From the NCBI GenBank assembly GCA_040755035.1, contig JBFMBU010000194.1:1-7221 (forward strand): DNA of 7,221 nucleotides. The letters run 5' to 3'. This document shows positions 5,550 to 7,221 of this stretch, piece after piece. Below the pieces are notes generated by a model. The model was not told the origin of the DNA. It saw nothing but the letters and a program-made list of their open reading frames with translations, and made no database searches. A program made the translations under genes and the position numbers. Origin of the DNA: RBG-13-43-22 sp040755035 (GTDB lineage: Bacteria; Desulfobacterota; RBG-13-43-22). Position 1 is the first letter of the stretch. The number at the start of each line of letters is the position of its first letter.

Positions 5550-7007
5550 GTGAAGGCACCCGATTTGTCCCCCCTGTTCAACGCCCGTTCGATCACCCTG
5601 GTGGGGGCCTCCAAGGACCCGGGCAAGTGGGGATTTTTAACTTTAAAACATCTGCTGGACGGCGGGTATCAAGGCCGGGTCTATCCGATCAATCCCAAGG
5701 AATCGGAAATCCTCGGATTAAAGGTTTACCCCAAGATGACCGTCCTGCCGGAAACCCCCGAGCTGGCCGTGATCATCGTCCCGCCCCCGGCCGTTCCCGG
5801 GGTGATCAGGGACTGCCTGTCCAAAGGCACTCGGGCCGCCATCATCATCACCGCCGGTTTTGCCGAATTGGGCGGAGAAGGAGCCCGGTTGCAACAGGAG
5901 ATTGTGGAGACGGCCCGCCAGGGCGGCATGGTATTTGTCGGACCGAACTGCAACGGAATTATGAGCCCCTGGAACAAACAGCATATTCAATTCCCGGCCT
6001 TCTTCGTCCCCCCCGGAAACATTGCTGTTTTGGCCCAGAGCGGCAATGTGGTAGATGCCCTGGCCCTGCAGATCAAGACGCATGGATTTGGCTGCAGCTG
6101 CTGCATCGCCAGCGGCAATGAAGCCCTGCTGCACAGCGAAGATTATCTTGAGTACCTGGGAAACGATCCCTCAACCAAAGTCATCCTTTCCTATATCGAA
6201 GGGTTCAAAAACGGGGAGCGCTTTTTGAAGGTGGCCAATGAGGTCAGCCGGAAAAAACCGATTATTATGCTCAAGGCCGGTAAAACCCAGGCCGGAGCCA
6301 GGGCCGCGGCTTCGCATACGGCCGCCATTGCCGGGGAAGACGCCGTCTTTGAAGCGGTATGCAAACAAACCGGGGTCATACGGGTCAAGAGTCTGGATGA
6401 AATGCTGGATGTAGGCCTGGCCTTCCTGGGGCAGCCTCTCCCTAAAGGGCGGGGGCTGGGAGTTGTAACCGCCGGCGGAGGCTGGGGGGTGCTGGCGGCC
6501 GATGCCTGCGCCGAGCTCGGTTTTGATTTGGTGCAATTGCCGGAGCAGATTATCCGGGAACTGGATAAAATTCTTCCGGCCTGGTGGAACCGCGGCAATC
6601 CGGTGGACCTGGTAGCCGGAGCCGGAGCGGATACTATCTACCGGGCGGTTGAACTGGTCATGCAATGTCCCTCGGTGCAGGGCATGATGTTTCTCAGCCT
6701 TATGCCGGCTATACGTATGGGAGGATTTGACGCCCCTCAAGAAGGACCGGCCCGGGAGCTCTGGGCTAAGAAAATGACCGAGGCCGTAACCCAGGCCGTG
6801 GAGGAATTTAATACTTTGGCTGCAAAATACGGCAAGCCCGTCGTTCTGGCTTCCGAATACATGTGGGCCACCCATCTCGAGCAGGCTCAGATAACCTTTG
6901 CCCTGGGAGGGCATAATGCGGTCTGTTATCGCCTGCCCGGACAAGCCGCCCGTGTGCTTGATGCCTTGGTCCGCTATGGGGAGTTTATCGGAAGAAAAGA
7001 CCGTTAA
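5550..7007 (+). CDS. Acetate-CoA ligase (ADP-forming) alpha-subunit-like protein
   Basis: The product has 485 residues from GTG at 5550, with AGGAG at 5536-5540 as ribosome site. It has the layout of the alpha subunit of NDP-forming acyl-CoA synthetases (acdA-like): a CoA-binding Rossmann domain (about 8-135, with SITLVGASKDPGKWG and FVGPNCNGI), a succinyl-CoA-ligase-like domain (about 155-290, LAQSGNVVDAL), and a third flavodoxin-like domain (about 300-480, VVTAGGGWGVLAADA). The phospho-transfer His is H256 in AASHTAAIAGED, and E217 in SYIEGF fits the Glu that stabilises it in characterised ACD enzymes. These enzymes convert acyl-CoA, ADP and phosphate to acid, CoA and ATP, but need an ATP-grasp (beta) domain, which is absent from this protein and from the window. 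That partner must be elsewhere, or the protein has another role. It is a single-gene unit with its own promoter, divergent from patB. Confidence 0.9.
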   Translation: MKAPDLSPLFNARSITLVGASKDPGKWGFLTLKHLLDGGYQGRVYPINPKESEILGLKVYPKMTVLPETPELAVIIVPPPAVPGVIRDCLSKGTRAAIIITAGFAELGGEGARLQQEIVETARQGGMVFVGPNCNGIMSPWNKQHIQFPAFFVPPGNIAVLAQSGNVVDALALQIKTHGFGCSCCIASGNEALLHSEDYLEYLGNDPSTKVILSYIEGFKNGERFLKVANEVSRKKPIIMLKAGKTQAGARAAASHTAAIAGEDAVFEAVCKQTGVIRVKSLDEMLDVGLAFLGQPLPKGRGLGVVTAGGGWGVLAADACAELGFDLVQLPEQIIRELDKILPAWWNRGNPVDLVAGAGADTIYRAVELVMQCPSVQGMMFLSLMPAIRMGGFDAPQEGPARELWAKKMTEAVTQAVEEFNTLAAKYGKPVVLASEYMWATHLEQAQITFALGGHNAVCYRLPGQAARVLDALVRYGEFIGRKDR

Positions 7008-7079
7008 TCCGGCCGGATCCGATAGTCTTCCTCTTGAACAGACACGATTTGGCCACAGGGTTGGTTTTCTTTTCCGAGG

Positions 7080-7104
7080 TAGAATTCTATTCTTAAGTCA
7101 GTAA
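7080..7104 (-). repeat. Short fragment related to the left end of the 124-base repeat
   Basis: The reverse complement of this stretch has about 19 of 23 positions in common with the beginning of copy 1 (221-243), including ATAGAATTC, and shares the palindrome TAGAATTCTA (7080-7089) with copy 2. Similarity fades beyond the palindrome, so it is either a truncated copy or a shared terminal motif. It abuts the first hairpin at 7105 directly. Confidence 0.45.
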
Positions 7105-7170
7105 CCACCGGCGTAGCCGGTGGCTTGATTAGCCCTATAAGGGCCTTATTAATTGCCCCCCTTAAGGGGG
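7105..7170. repeat. Cluster of three perfect hairpins, probable edge of a mobile or REP-type element
   Basis: Three perfect palindromic units follow each other: CCACCGGC/GCCGGTGG (7105-7123, 8-base stem, GTA loop), GCCCT/AGGGC (7132-7144, 5-base stem, ATA loop), and the self-complementary CCCCCTTAAGGGGG (7157-7170). None is followed by a T run, so they are poor terminators. Such subterminal hairpins are typical of IS200/IS605-type ends and of REP sequences mobilised by RAYT (Y1) transposases. A TATAAT at 7171-7176 without a good -35 could start transcription rightwards. No coding frame is visible from 7008 to the window end at 7221. Confidence 0.5.
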
Positions 7171-7221
7171 TATAATTCGATCCGTATCTTATTAACTGTT
7201 CCCGTGGGATTAATGATTATT

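Noticed and set aside
6171..6944. Minus-strand 257-codon frame opposite the CoA ligase subunit gene
   Set aside because: The + strand product is a clear family member over its whole length; the antisense product has no recognisable features.
7007..7018. ATCCGGCCGGAT palindrome at the CoA ligase stop codon as terminator
   Set aside because: It is a perfect 12-base palindrome but has no loop and no T run after it.
7105..7170. CRISPR array or integron attC site
   Set aside because: The palindromes differ from one another and are not regularly spaced direct repeats; no attC-like core sites are seen.
7171..7176. TATAAT as a promoter -10 box near the right edge
   Set aside because: No acceptable -35 box lies 16-18 bases upstream and no gene start is visible in the window.

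Overview
The window reads as a piece of a Gram-negative bacterial chromosome with moderately high GC coding DNA, tight gene packing and AT-richer spacers. The gene mix (a fumarate-reductase-type flavoprotein, a short alkylsulfatase-like metallo-hydrolase, a MalY/PatB C-S lyase and a CoA-binding subunit of an ADP-forming acyl-CoA synthetase) fits an anaerobic, metabolically versatile bacterium such as a Desulfobacterota member. That placement is inference from gene content and style; no marker gene is present.

Layout. Positions 1-466 hold no convincing gene but contain the first copy (221-344) of a 124-base structured repeat. A flavoprotein oxidoreductase gene follows on the + strand (467-1927). 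The second repeat copy lies inverted at 1958-2081 between this gene and a convergent minus-strand cluster. In transcription order that cluster is a patB-like aminotransferase-fold lyase (5410-4214), a roughly 200-base gap, a small Tyr/Pro/His-rich lipoprotein (4012-3722), a small unknown helical protein (3640-3332) and an MBL-fold hydrolase with an alkylsulfatase dimerisation domain (3331-2078). The last two genes abut (stop codon directly followed by start codon). Their joint transcription with patB is doubtful because the gap holds a possible terminator and a new promoter candidate.

A compact divergent promoter region (5411-5549) drives patB leftwards and an acetate-CoA ligase (ADP-forming) alpha-type gene rightwards (5550-7007). 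Both promoters are close to the sigma-70 consensus. The last 214 bases hold a short fragment related to one end of the repeat (7080-7104), directly abutting three successive perfect hairpins (7105-7170). This looks like the edge of a mobile or REP-type element continuing beyond the window.

Function. No single pathway is proven. The flavoprotein and the CoA ligase subunit both suit organic-acid or acyl-CoA metabolism, the MBL protein suits ester or sulfate-ester hydrolysis, and PatB suits sulfur amino acid breakdown. The most unexplained signal is the repeat family: two copies bracket the flavoprotein gene in inverted orientation, and one copy supplies the stop codon of the MBL gene.
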